64,000 nucleotides of DNA from Lunularia cruciata (Eukaryota > Streptophyta > Marchantiopsida > Lunulariales > Lunulariaceae): positions 46,452,333 through 46,516,332 of the forward strand of contig OX419756.1 in the NCBI GenBank assembly GCA_948567375.1. The letters are read 5' to 3'. How positions within the stretch are numbered: position 1 is the stretch's first letter; every line of letters begins with the position of its first letter. Below the pieces are notes generated by a model that saw only the letters and a list, made by a program, of their open reading frames with translations, was not told the origin of the DNA and ran no database searches. Below, in pieces: positions 19,585 to 30,105 of the stretch. The position numbers were made by a program, and so were the translations under genes.

Positions 19585-20982
19585 GCTTGGAGTGGAGCCT
19601 TTGTACTATCACGAGATGAGTGTGAGGATAAGCCTCAAGAGGCGATTGCTTTGACACCTCTGGATACCACACTCATTGCTTGGCAATATCCAGTAGAGGG
19701 GATATGTCTATTGGAGTTGTTTGGTGGGATCAGCACCGGACTAGCTGCGGTGTTACAGGTGAGTATACGAGTACAGAGGTACTTGTATGTAGAGAGAGAT
19801 GAGACTGCTAGGCAAGTCTCTCTACATCATGTGGCACACTTGGCCTATCGGTATCCGGAGTTATTACCGATATCAGCAGTCAGAGGTTACCAAAAGGCCT
19901 TACCAAGAGACATTTCCTTACTGGGGGCGCATGACCTAGAGAAACATGGGCCTATTCACTTGGTGATTTTTGGATGGCCATGTCAGGGACATACACATGC
20001 GGGCCGCGGTTTGGGTATTCAGGATCCTTGTTCTGGTGTGTTTTGGGAGATGTTACGGATACTACGACATCTCCAGGTTCATCAGTCTACTTCTCTAGCT
20101 TACCTTTTGGAGAACATTCCATTGATGGGTGATTCTCGCACTAGAGTGGTGGCGAGTACACATCAGGTCCATTCATGGATGGGACCTGCTGTATTGTTAG
20201 ATGCAGCCAGAGTGGGATCACGGGCTCATCATCTTCATCTTTGGTGGACGAACCTCTTACCCAGAGAGGTTCTACAGCGTAGTTATGATGGGATTTAGCG
20301 ACTAGACCACATTCTTGTTGATGATCACTTGGATGCTGGACGTTAGTCTCACACAGTGGTAGTGGCTGATAGGTCACCTATGGCAGTGGTGAACCTAGTT
20401 GGACAGCCTAGAGTTGCATTTCCCACACTCATGAGTTTCCCAAGCTCTCATGCTTTTCGAGAGGGAGGACCTGGACTTGTTTGGGACTCACAGTTACAGT
20501 AGTTGGTGGAGCCCAATGCTGATGAGAGAGAGCAGGCGATGGGTTTTTGCACCAGAATTACCGCTGTTCCAGTAGTGTCAGAGGCATCTAGGCGTCAGGT
20601 GTTAGGTCAGGCTATGGACCTAAACTGTTTGACCTGGATTGTGAGCCTTGGCTTGGCAGAGCAGCGTAGGATGCGCTTGATAGGCATCACCACTCAGACA
20701 CTTGTGAGCCTTGTGCCTATCAAGACGATTCAAGCACATGCTGGGGGCGATGGACCGAGTGGACATGGTATTCTTGGGACACATCCAATAGCTACTAGGG
20801 AGAGTGGTCTACTTGGAGTCCATCCAGGTGAGCGTGTGCTACTTGGATTACACCCTTGGTCCACATGGGATGCAGCTAGAGGACGTGTGGAGCTTGCAGC
20901 CAGAGTGGAGGGAGTTTTTCACACAGAGGTTGGGACTTCTAGTGGTCGGGAGCATGACACTATTGCTCCCAAGGGCCCAGTG
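19585..20982 (+). pseudogene. DNMT3-type cytosine-5 DNA methyltransferase in pol (copy A)
   Basis: In frame with protease and reverse transcriptase. Motif I is LLELFGGISTGLA (about 19708-19746), the S-adenosylmethionine site. YVERDE follows, then motif IV with FGWPCQGH, whose catalytic Cys codon is TGT at 19981-19983. Motif VI is LLENIP (Glu-Asn at 20110-20115), motif VIII/IX SRAHHLHLWWTNL (about 20218-20256), motif X EREQAMGF and RRQVLGQAMDL (about 20527-20640). The order I, IV, VI, VIII, X is canonical; plant DRM enzymes are circularly permuted, so the closest type is DNMT3. Motif X spacing also resembles DNMT3. Predicted reaction: transfer of methyl to cytosine C5 in DNA. Stops TAG at 20296, 20344 and 20500 break the frame; the first is sense in B1. 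No reader domain is seen next to it. Confidence 0.85.
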
Positions 20983-20999
20983 TAGTAGCCAGTCAGTAC

Positions 21000-21691
21000 T
21001 GTAACACCCATTTGTGCATGTGTGTGGTATTGTGATATTTAGCTTGGTATTACAAGTACTTAAGAGATATTATTTATATAGAGATAAAGGATGGTTCTAT
21101 ATTAGTCATGGTTAGCTAAAGTTAGTCATAGCTAAGATAGATGGGACCTTACTTTAGAGGAAGTAGAAAAGATGAGCACCACTATTTTGGATTTTAGTGT
21201 GTTGACTTGGTATTATTCCTAGGTGTTTGGCTTTGAGGAAAGAGTTGAGAACTCTTGGGCCCGCAAGCCTTTTTGTTTTGGATTCTTCTTTAGTCCAAGG
21301 ATAGCCCATGTGAAGGAATCCTTGACTTAGTGGTTGGGTCAAGATAAGACCACATGCTTAGGGGAATATGCCCATGTGAATGGATATTCCTTTCTACTTT
21401 TTGACTTTACTTGACTTTTAGTCTAGTAACTTGAGTTACTATGGTAATTAGTAACTTTGGTACGTAACTATTTCACAAGTATATAAACAAGGGGTGAGGA
21501 GGTACTCAACATCCTTTCATTTGCAACTATCTCTCTCTCATTGAGTTCTCTAGTGAGCAATGTCTTGAGTCTTGGAGTGTTAGCCTTGGAGGAGTATGAT
21601 GGAGTTGGGTTTCCTTGCCTTCTTAGTCCATGGTGCGCTACCATAATAGCCATCAGAGGTTCACCCTGAGTGAGAGACAGGCCGGCTCACA
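21000..21691 (+). repeat. Solo family I LTR, 692 bp, in M copy A
   Basis: A complete LTR from TGTAACACCC to GGCTCACA, flanked by GTAC (20996-20999 and 21692-21695). It is left after recombination between the two LTRs of an element. The target CAGTACG is the same seven bases hit by element 1 at 10025. Confidence 0.95.
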
Positions 21692-23068
21692 GTACGTCTT
21701 CCACTCCTACTACAATTACAGGGGATACTTGGGAGCCAGACCTTGGACCCAAGCTTACTAGAGAGGAAAGATAGAGGGTTTGGAGGTTCTTGAGGAGTCA
21801 CACAAGTTGTTTTGCCTTTAGTATGAAGGATTTGGGTGCTCTGAAGGGACCTGGTATACGGATTGAGCTGACTAGCAACACACCAGTTTTCCGACATCCT
21901 TATCGATATAGTGAGATAGAGAGGACATTGATTCAGAGCCGGAGTAGTGACCTCTTTGAGGCTAGTTTGGTGGAAATTTCACATGGAGAGTATGCATCAG
22001 CAACAATGATGCCAGCCAAGAAGGATATGCATGGCAACTATACAGATAGGCGGATGTGTGGAGATTACCGTCCTATCAACCGACAGACCAGGGCTGATTG
22101 GTATGCCATGCCTACATCAAAGGGAGATTTTTGATGCGATTGGGCATGCAAAGGTCTTCAGTACTTTGGATCTTCGAGCGGGATATCATCAGTTGCCGAT
22201 CAGGGAGGAGGATAAGTCCAAGACAACATTTTGGGCTATTGATCCTCACGGCAAGGATGTGTTATATCAGTGGAGGTTCTTACCATTTGGGTTGAAGAAT
22301 GCTCCTGCTGAGTTCCAGAGGGTCATGGATAGGATCCTAGCTAGATTGGATTTTGCTCGGTGCTATATTGATGACATTTTGGTTTATAGCACTATTGTGG
22401 AGGAGCATGAGAGACAATTATTGGAGGTGTTTGAGAGGTTGAGATCTCATGGACTCAAACTACATCTTGGGAAGTGTAGGTTCTTCCACAAGCAGGTTGA
22501 GTGTTTGGGTCACACTATCTACCCCGGAGGACTTGGTGTCCAACAGACCAAGGTGGAGGCTATTGCACGTATTTCTCGGCCTACGGATGTGAGCAGAGTG
22601 CGAGCATTCCTTGGGTTGGTGAACTTCTATTGCCACTATGTTAGAGGATTTAGTGCCATTGCCAAGGCCTTGACGAGGCTGACCAAGCTTACACAGGAGT
22701 GGTGTTGGGGAGATGAGCAAGAGAGGGCTTTTGTAGAGCTCAAGGAGAGGTTGACATCTGCTCCTATTTTGAGGAGACCAATCAGGGGACGACCATTTCA
22801 GGTTCACACTGATTGGAGTATGTTGGGACTTGGAGCGGTGCTCACCCAGCATGATGATGAGGAGAAGGAGTTTGTGGTGGCCTATGCTAGTCGCTCCAAC
22901 AATTCAGCGGAGGCAAAGTATAGTTCATATGAGGGAGAGTGGTTGGCAGCAGTTTGGGCAGTAGCACATTTCCAATGTTACCTATTTGGTAACCTCTTCA
23001 CTCTCATCATTGATCATCAGCCGCTGAAGTGGTTGATGGAGTCCGACAAGCTTTCAAGGAAGCTTGCA
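21692..23068 (+). pseudogene. Reverse transcriptase and RNase H of family M copy A
   Basis: The RT N-terminal part is open from 21790 (VFRHPYRYSEIERT, MMPAKKDMHGNYTDRRMCGDYRPIN). A one-base insertion at about 22115 relative to B1 shifts the frame. The second frame, to 23068, has LDLRAGYHQLPI, LPFGLKNAPAEFQRVMD and the catalytic YIDD (CYIDDILVYS, about 22360). Connection (LGHTIYPGG, RAFLGLVNFY) and RNase H follow, with VHTDWS, SYEGEWLA and IDHQPLKWL for the D-E-D residues. A TGA at 23069-23071 stands where copy C has CGA (Arg). Function: RNA-templated DNA synthesis and RNA removal. Confidence 0.9.
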
Positions 23069-23071
23069 TGA

Positions 23072-24555
23072 TGGGCTCTGATTTTACAAGAGTATGATTT
23101 CACGGTTGTTCATAGACCTGGAGTGGTGAACCGTGATGCAGATGGGTTGAGTAGAAACCCATGTCCCAGCCAGCAAGATCAGACCGGAGCACGTTGGCAT
23201 GGTGAGACAAATGAGGAGATGGTGCCAAGTTGGCATGCATTGGCCTTTCTGTGTACATTTGCAGAGACTTTGGTGGTATCTCTCTCAGCGCATGCAGGAG
23301 GAGTTATTGAGGTCACAGATCCAGAGAGTGAAGATATCAGTACAGTTCAGCAAGACATTCATGATGATGTCTTAGTGATGGACTATCTTCACATTGGTGT
23401 TGTGGGTGGCATAGTTGGGGCCAAGGAGAGAGACCGTGTTCTTCAGCGAGCCAGACGGTGCAGATTGGAGGGTAGACATCTTTTGCGTGTATGGGAGGAT
23501 GGTAGAGTGTGAGTAGTACCACTTCCATCTCAGAGACCACAGTTGGTCCGTCATGCTCATGAGGAGCTAGTACATTTTGGAGTAAAGCGTACATATAGCT
23601 TACTCCAGAGTCATTATTGGTGGCGCGGTATGCAGACCAAGGTACAGCAGTTTGTTGCCAGATGTGTGGTTTATGACTGAGTTAGAGCATCATTCAATGC
23701 TCCTACGCCATAGTTACACCCATTACCTATCATGGGATTGGGTTACCGTTGGAGTTTGGACTTCACCGGACCTTTACCGCTAACTGTGAGACATCATCGG
23801 TATGTTTTGGTGATGGTGGAGCACTTCTCCAAGTGGATTGAGTTTGTGGCACTTCCTTACAAGTCTAGTGAAGGGATAGCTTACTCGTTCCTGGATCAAG
23901 TTCTTAGTCATTTTGGTGCACCAGTTGAGGTTTTGATTGATCAGGGTATAGAGTTCTTGGGAGAGTTTCAGGTCTTGTGTGACAAGGCTTTGATTGATCA
24001 TCATACTACATCCCGAGATCACCTTGAGGCAGATGGCTTAGTAGAGAGAGTGGTTCAGACGGTGAAGAAAGGATTGCAAAAGTTAGGTTTGCAGAGAGGC
24101 CACTTGGGAGATTGGGATCTCCAATTACCTTGGTTGGCCATGGGCTATCGGTTCAACCGGCAAGCCTCCTTAGCATCCTTCTCTCCATACTTTCTACTCT
24201 ATGGACAAGATCCCGATTTACTTGCAGCCATTTGTTGAGATGCTACTGTAGTTTTGGACTTGGATGACCCCGATGTATGGATGAGCGCATGTTCTCAGCG
24301 GGCAGAGATCTTTTGGAGAGTGATGCCGATGGCCTTTGAGAACTTGGCGATTGCTCAGCATAGAGATAGTTTATGCTATGTGACCATTCGAGGAGGAGGT
24401 TATAGACCCTTGATCCGTCGATTTCATCCAAGCGACTATGTATATCTACAGCAGACAGCACCGACGACACTTGATGTTTCTACAGGCCACACTATCTTGA
24501 GAGTGCGCGTGGTTTTGCCATCTGGAGTCCTTGTGTTAGAAGGACGTGATGGATA
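23072..24555 (+). pseudogene. Integrase of family M copy A, 3' end lost
   Basis: Zinc-binding domain: HAHEELVHFG at about 23552 with ARCVVYD at about 23648, where copy C has ARCVVCD, so one ligand Cys is lost. Core domain: WSLDFTGPL (first Asp, about 23755), LIDQGIEF (second Asp), GLVERVVQ (Glu, about 24045). C-terminal part: FHPSDYVYLQQ at about 24420. Stops TGA at 23512-23514 and 23679-23681 and TAG at about 23711 occur where other copies have Arg or Gln codons. Homology ends in EGRD at about 24553, just before the PHD finger, at the junction with element E. Confidence 0.85.
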
Positions 24556-24589
24556 CATTTGCAAGTTGCTTCTTACCTTCCACGTAGGT

Positions 24590-25010
24590 GATTGTCATGT
24601 TGAATCATTGTCACCACTCTTCCCACCAAATTTGGTGACAAGATAGATCCTTTTGCATCTCAAGGTAGACTAGAGGTTTGTGGTCTATCTCTACTACAAA
24701 TGCCTTCTTGCATAGGTAGTGCTTCCAATGCTTGGTTGCTAGAACAATGGCCAGCTCTTCTTGTTCTGTGGTGTGTTAGTTGTGCTCTACCGGTAATAAC
24801 TTTCAAGAGAAATATGCAATTGAATGCCATCCATCATGCCACTATGCTCCTATTGCTACGCCTGATGCATCTGTAGCCAACTTGATTGGACGTTTTGGGT
24901 CGTACCAATTCAAGATTGGTGCATGTAGCAAGGCGGCCTTCAATTCTTGAAAGGCCAAATCTTGTGCAATTCCCCATGTCCACTTCTTCCCCTTGCCAAG
25001 TAGTGCCGTT
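24590..25010 (-). pseudogene. RNase H fragment of element E
   Basis: Minus-strand frames contain EQEELAIVLATKHW, the RNase H segment with its catalytic Glu, and upstream part of the connection. Broken by stops. Homologous to 53714-54150 in F. Confidence 0.65.
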
Positions 25011-25720
25011 AAAGGCTATGCAACCTTGGAGAAGTCCTTGAAAAATCTATGATAGAATCTCGTCAACCCCAAGAAGCTCTTAAGTTGAGTCTGATCTTCT
25101 GGGGCACTCCATTTTTGAATGACCTCTATTTTATCTGTCAATACTTGAATGCACTCTGCACTTACTCTATGCCCTAAGTAGTCTACTTCAGACTTGCCAA
25201 ACTCACACTTTGAAATTTTGGCGTACAACTGATTCTGTCTTAGAATCTAGAGGACCTCTCGTAGATGTTGTTTGTGTTCTGTCATCGTGCTACTATATAC
25301 TAAGATATCATCCAAGAAGACGATAACAGACTTATCCAAGTATGGATGAAATATGTAATTCATTAGACTCATGAAAGTGGTAGGTGCATTGGTGAGGCCA
25401 AAAGGTATCACAAGATACTCAAAGTGGCCATACTTGGTTCAAAAGGCAGTTTTGTAAACATCCTCCTCTGCAATTCGGATTTGATTGTAACCACTCCGCA
25501 AGTCCAGTTTGGTGAAGTATCTTGCTCCATGGAGTTGATCAAACAGGTCATCCAAGCGAGGTAAGGGGTATTTGTTCTTCACTGTTTGTTGATTGAGACC
25601 CCGATAGTCAATGCACATGCGCATTATACCATCCTTCTTCTTCACAAACAAGATAGGGGCCCCATATGGTGATATGCTAGATTGGATGAACCCTTTCTAC
25701 AGCATCTCCTCAATTTGAGT
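25011..25720 (-). pseudogene. Reverse transcriptase of element E
   Basis: 25439-25651 reads [20 protein letters not shown], then [13 protein letters not shown] and [12 protein letters not shown]; 25016-25228 reads SKCEFGKSEVDYLGH and SFLGLTRFYHRF. The catalytic region between them lies near 25300 (a V-F-L-D-D-I-L-like reading) and is broken by stops. The peptides are typical of plant chromovirus RT. Not functional. Confidence 0.85.
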
Positions 25721-26440
25721 CTTACACTCCTCCAACTCATGAGGTGATAAGCAATATGGGGCCTTACAAGGAGGTGTCTTCACCGGGAGTGTCTCTATTT
25801 TGTGATCTACTCACCTTTTTGGTGGTAATATTGAGGGTAGATCATTGGGAGAGACATCTTGAAACTCATCCACCACATTCTTCAATTTCTAAGGAATTTG
25901 TCCATCAAGTTGTGCACTCTGGACTTCTCTTATTAGACCCATAAAACATCTATCGGTCTTACAGACAGTTGCCGTCCCTACGACATATAGAGGTAGTTTC
26001 TGCCTGTGTGATTTTTCTTTAACCCCAATGATTGACTATTGGTGGGTTCTCACTACTTTCTCCCTCCAATCCACCATAGGGTTGTACTGCTCCATCCATG
26101 GCATGCCTAAAATTGCATCATAACGAGCTAATTGTATCACTCGCCACTCAATTGCTTCTAGATATTCTCCTACAGAGAGGATTACCCGTCTAGGTAATGA
26201 TTCAATCCTCTCTATTTGCCCATTTGGTAACTCTACTTCTTCATTGCCATCTCGCTCTGGATCCATTCCCAATCTTATTGCAACAGAGCAAGACAAGAAA
26301 TTCTCTATTGCTCTAGAATCTAATAATACTCTCACTTGATTACCTTCTAGGATTCCATTCACGACAATCAATTGTGAGGTTGCCTTTCGGGATCTTTGTG
26401 CATTATTCTTCTTCCTTCCCTCGCTTTTCTACTTCCTTAT
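25721..26440 (-). pseudogene. Protease and RT linker of element E
   Basis: 26036-26371 encodes GNQVRVLLDSRAIENFLS then LARYDAILGMPWMEQYNP. The retropepsin active site is D-S-R instead of D-S-G. PWMEQYNP before RT is typical of chromoviruses. Stops follow on either side. Confidence 0.8.
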
Positions 26441-26469
26441 TGAGCCAGTAAGGCCGCAAGGTACCTTAA

Positions 26470-26747
26470 TTGGCAATCTTCGTTTTCCAAAGTGATTTCC
26501 ACCTCCTCCTCTTCAATGTGCCTCTCCATTTTATTTAAAGATTGCCTGTACAAAGGCCGAGGGCCTCTAGGGAAACAAGTGCGACAATTGGTAGATATGT
26601 ACCTAATACGGCCACAATTGTAACAACGGTGTTGTTCTCCTCGTGGGACTCCATCTCTTTGTTCTTCTACCCGTCCCCGCTCCCCTTGAAGTGGTCGTGC
26701 TCCTCGATCCCGGAATCAAAGGTTGCCCAATTCCATTGGTACTGGTC
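26470..26747 (-). pseudogene. gag 3' part and zinc knuckle of element E
   Basis: On the minus strand the reading CYNCGRIRYISTNC (26583-26624) is a CX2CX4HX4C knuckle with His replaced by Tyr. This piece continues the gag reading of 34565-35288 once element 2 is removed. Confidence 0.65.
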
Positions 26748-27438
26748 TGTGAGCCGGCTTGTCTCTCACTCAGGATGAACCTCTGATGGCTATTATGGTA
26801 GCGCACCATGGACTAAGAAGGCAAGGAACCCCAACTCCATCATACTCCTCCAAGGCTAACACTCCAAGACTCAAGACATTGCTCACTAGAGAACTCAATG
26901 AGAGAGAGATAGTTGCAAATGAAAGGATGTTGAGTACCTCCTCACCCCTTGTTTATATACTTGTGAAATAGTTACGTACCAAAGTTACTAATTACCATAG
27001 TAACTCAAGTTACTAGACTAAAAGTCAAGTAAAGTCAAAAAGTAGAAAGGAATATCCATTCACATGGGCATATTCTCCTAAGCATGTGGTCTTATCTTGA
27101 CCCAACCACTAAGTCAAGGATTCCTTCACATGGGCTATCCTTGGAATAAAGAAGAATCCAAAACAAAAAGGTTTGTGGGCCCAAGAGTTCTCAACTCTTT
27201 CCTCAAAGCCAAACACCTAGGAATAATGCCGAGTCAACACACTAAAATCCAAAATAGTGGTGCTCATCTTTTCTACTTCCTCTAAAGTAAGGTCCACTCT
27301 ATCTTAGCTATGACTAACTTTAGCTAACCATGACTAATATAGAAACCATCCTTTATCTCTATAAATAATATCTCTTAAGTACTTGTAATACCAAGCTAAA
27401 TATCACAATACCACACACATGCACAAATGGGTGTTACA
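26748..27438 (-). repeat. Family I 3' LTR of element 2
   Basis: 691 bp, ends as in element 1. The purine tract CCGGGGGTAAA follows at 27439-27449 (minus). Confidence 0.95.
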
Positions 27439-27487
27439 TTTACCCCCGGACTAAGTTTTCACTTTGTCCTCAAAGTGAAGGTCTCTC

Positions 27488-28121
27488 TACCTTCTATGGT
27501 ACATCTTCAACTTATCATGGTTAATCCTATCAAAGTGTCTTCCTCCCAACTCCTTGAGATCATAGGTGTAATTGCTCCACACCTTCTCTACTATGAAAGG
27601 TCCAAAGTACTTAGGTAAAAACTTCTTTTGCACTCTCTTGATCGAATGGAATCAAAGAACATTACCCAATCACCTTCTTTGAAAGGCTCTACCTTCTTCT
27701 TGCCTTACCTCTTATCATAGCTCTCCTTTTGTTTCCTTTGGCCTTGCTCCACTCGAACTATAGCAACTGCTCTTGCCTCTTCCAACTCCATGAGTTGTTC
27801 CTTCCTTGACTTCTCTGCATCACCTCCTTGTGCTTTCTTCAATCTCCTATGAATGCTTTGGAAGGTAGGAAGATCAAAGTGAATAGGTAAGGTAGACTCA
27901 ATAGCATACACCAATTGAAATGGAGAATATCCGGTGGAAGTCTTCATGGTTGTCCTATACTCCCACAAAACTGCATGAATCCTCTTGTCCCAATGATGTT
28001 TAGCCCCCTCCATTTCTGCATCTTTGGCCAACATCATGCACAAGGTCTGATTGGTTCTCTCTGCCAAGCCATTGGAATTTGGCTTACAGGATGTAGTTAC
28101 TCTATGTGTGATAGAGAAATG
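27488..28121 (-). pseudogene. Integrase C-terminal part of element 2
   Basis: In the frame after the TGA at 28122-28124, the open stretch 27705-28067 holds AERTNQTLCMMLAKDAE, HHWDKRIHAVLWEYRTT and GYSPFQLVYAIESTLPIHFD. Element 1 has a stop at the Gln codon here. A one-base deletion at about 27645 shifts the last part. The natural end corresponds to TAG at 27488-27490. Confidence 0.75.
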
Positions 28122-29633
28122 TCATAGCATGGCTGTAGTAATGCTTCCTGTAAACTCTCCTCCTCTATCAAAAACCAACTCCAAAGGGCATCCAAACCTA
28201 GTGATAATGCGTTCATAAAGAAATCTACCCACTTCATCTTCATTCTTGTCCCTCAATGGTCTAGCCTCAACCCACTTGGTAAGGTAATCAGTAACTACCA
28301 CAATGTACCGATTGTTCCTTGGAGTTCTATTGAGAGGACCTACAAAATCAATTCCCCACTTCTCAAAAGGTCCTAGCAATGGAATTGATCTAAGTGGTGG
28401 AGTGGATGTAGACTTTCTAGCAAAAGCTTGACAAACATGACAAGTTTTGCAATAATCAAGACAATCCTTGAAAATCCCTCTCCAATGGTAACCTGCATCT
28501 AGAATCTTGAAAGCAGTCACCTTTCTTGCAAAGTATCCTCCACATACTAAACCTTCATGAAACTCCTTTATGAGTAGCATAGACTCTTCCTTACCCACTG
28601 CTCTTCGAAGTAGACCATTTGCTCCTTGGTGAAAAAGAATATCCTCCACCATTGTGTAAGGTCTAGATCTTGCTGCAAGGGCCTTCCTCTCCCTAGCATG
28701 CATCCCTTCTGGATAGTTACCTCTTGTCACAAAATCCACAATCTCCTTGTACTCCATTGGAACCTCTTGAGTGACTGAGATTGTCATGAGCTCCTCATCC
28801 GGGAAGGAATTATCCACTAGCTCATCTCCATCATGATCATAGGCTCTAGATAATAAATCAGCATTTGCATGTTTCTTTCCTGGCCTACCTTCAATGGTGT
28901 AGTCATACTCAGACAAGAGTATCATCCACCTTGCTAGTCCCCCTTCAACATTAGGCTTGTTGAAGATGTACTTCAAAGCCTTGTGATCCGTGACAATGGT
29001 GGCTTTCCCTCCAATCAAGTAGTGTCTAAACTTCTTGAGACCAAAGATCACTGCCAACTCTTCTCTCTCCGTGATAGAGTAGTTCTTCTCTGCTGAAACC
29101 ATCTGCCTACTAGCATAAGCTATTGGATGATCATGCCCATCTTGGTCTAATTGACTAAGAGTGCATCCTATAGCTACATTAGAAGCATCAGTGTAGAGGA
29201 TGAAAGGCTTACTCCAATCAGGTTTAGCAAGAATTGGAGCTACAACAAGGGATTGCTTGAGCTCCTCAAAAGCTTTGAGAGCCTCCTTGTCCTCCAAAAT
29301 CACCATGTAATCTACACCCTTCTTCATGTAGATGGTCAATGCATAAGCCTTGTTGGAAAATGAGAAGATGAACCTCCTATAGTATCCAACCATCCCCAAG
29401 AATTGGCGTAACTTTGTCAAGCTTGAAGGGAATGGAAGGTCTGAGATTTTCCTTACCTTCTCAGGATCAACTGCTATTCCATCCTTGGAGATGATGTGCC
29501 CCAAAAGTAGACCTTCTTCACATCCAAAAATGCACTTCTCTGGGTTGAGTGATGCATTTGCCTCATCTAAGCGTTGCAAGACTTTGATTAGGGTCCTCAT
29601 CCTCCTTGCTCCCATAGACACAAAAGTCATCAA
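28122..29633 (-). pseudogene. pol 3' half of element 2: RT tail, RNase H, integrase
   Basis: 503 codons, nearly identical to the matching part of element 1: LNPEKCIFGCEEGLLLGH (RT), LYTDASNVAIG and VTDHKALKYIF (RNase H), CKTCHVCQAF and GIDFVGPLNRT (integrase), ending in ITTAML at the same TGA. It is cut from the RT core by a five-base net deletion at about 29592-29605 relative to element 1. Confidence 0.9.
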
Positions 29634-30105
29634 TGAAGTCTCTCACAAATTTCCCAATGAAAGGTTCAAATACCTTGTTCATGAACCGTTGGAATGTGGC
29701 TAGAGCATTGCAAAGCCCAAAAGGCATGACCTTGAAAGCATAAGTTCCCCAAGGTGTGGTGAACATGGTGAGTTGTTGATGCTTTGGTGCAATCTTGATT
29801 TGGTTGTATCCACTATAACCATCTCCAAAATTGTACCTCTCATGACTTGCAACCTCCTCCAAGATCTCATCAATGAATGGCAATGGGTAGTAGTCCTTCT
29901 TGGTAACAGCATTGAGCTTCTTGTAATCCACACATACCCAAAGCTTGCCATTCTTTTTCTTCACAATGACAATTTGAGACACCCATTCTGAATTCTCCAC
30001 CTCAAAGATAAATCCAGCCTCCTTGAGCTTATCAATCTCCTCCTTCACAACCAAAGATATTGGTGGGCTAATGCGACGTTGCTTTTGGCGGATTGGTCTT
30101 TGCAT
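29563..30105 (-). pseudogene. RT core of element 2
   Basis: Contains EAGFIFEVENSEWVSQIVIV, KLWVCVDYKKLNAVTKKDYY and the F-I-D-D catalytic box. It is separated from gag-protease by an extra T at about 30101 and from the downstream part by the deletion near 29600. The overlap with the neighbouring frame is an artefact of the frameshift. Confidence 0.9.

Larger units (their letters stand above)
8193..24555 (+). mobile_element. Family M methyltransferase-bearing gypsy element, copy A
   Basis: The most complete member of family M: 5' LTR, leader, gag (with an internal deletion), protease, cytosine-5 methyltransferase, reverse transcriptase, RNase H and integrase. With the 692-bp solo LTR plus one 4-bp target copy removed (696 bp), protease, methyltransferase and reverse transcriptase lie in one reading frame. 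This implies a single polyprotein. The element is interrupted by a full family-I element (10031-17859 plus GTAC) and a solo family-I LTR (21000-21691 plus GTAC). The right end is lost at about 24555, before the PHD finger and 3' LTR that copies B2 and C retain. GC content and CpG density are clearly higher than in the other M copies. Confidence 0.85.

Noticed and set aside
19585-20982. Reassigned stop codons (UAG as Gln) as an explanation for the stops in M copies
   Set aside because: The young family-I polyprotein runs about 1,400 codons without UAG or UAA, so a changed nuclear code is unlikely; C-to-T decay explains the stops better.
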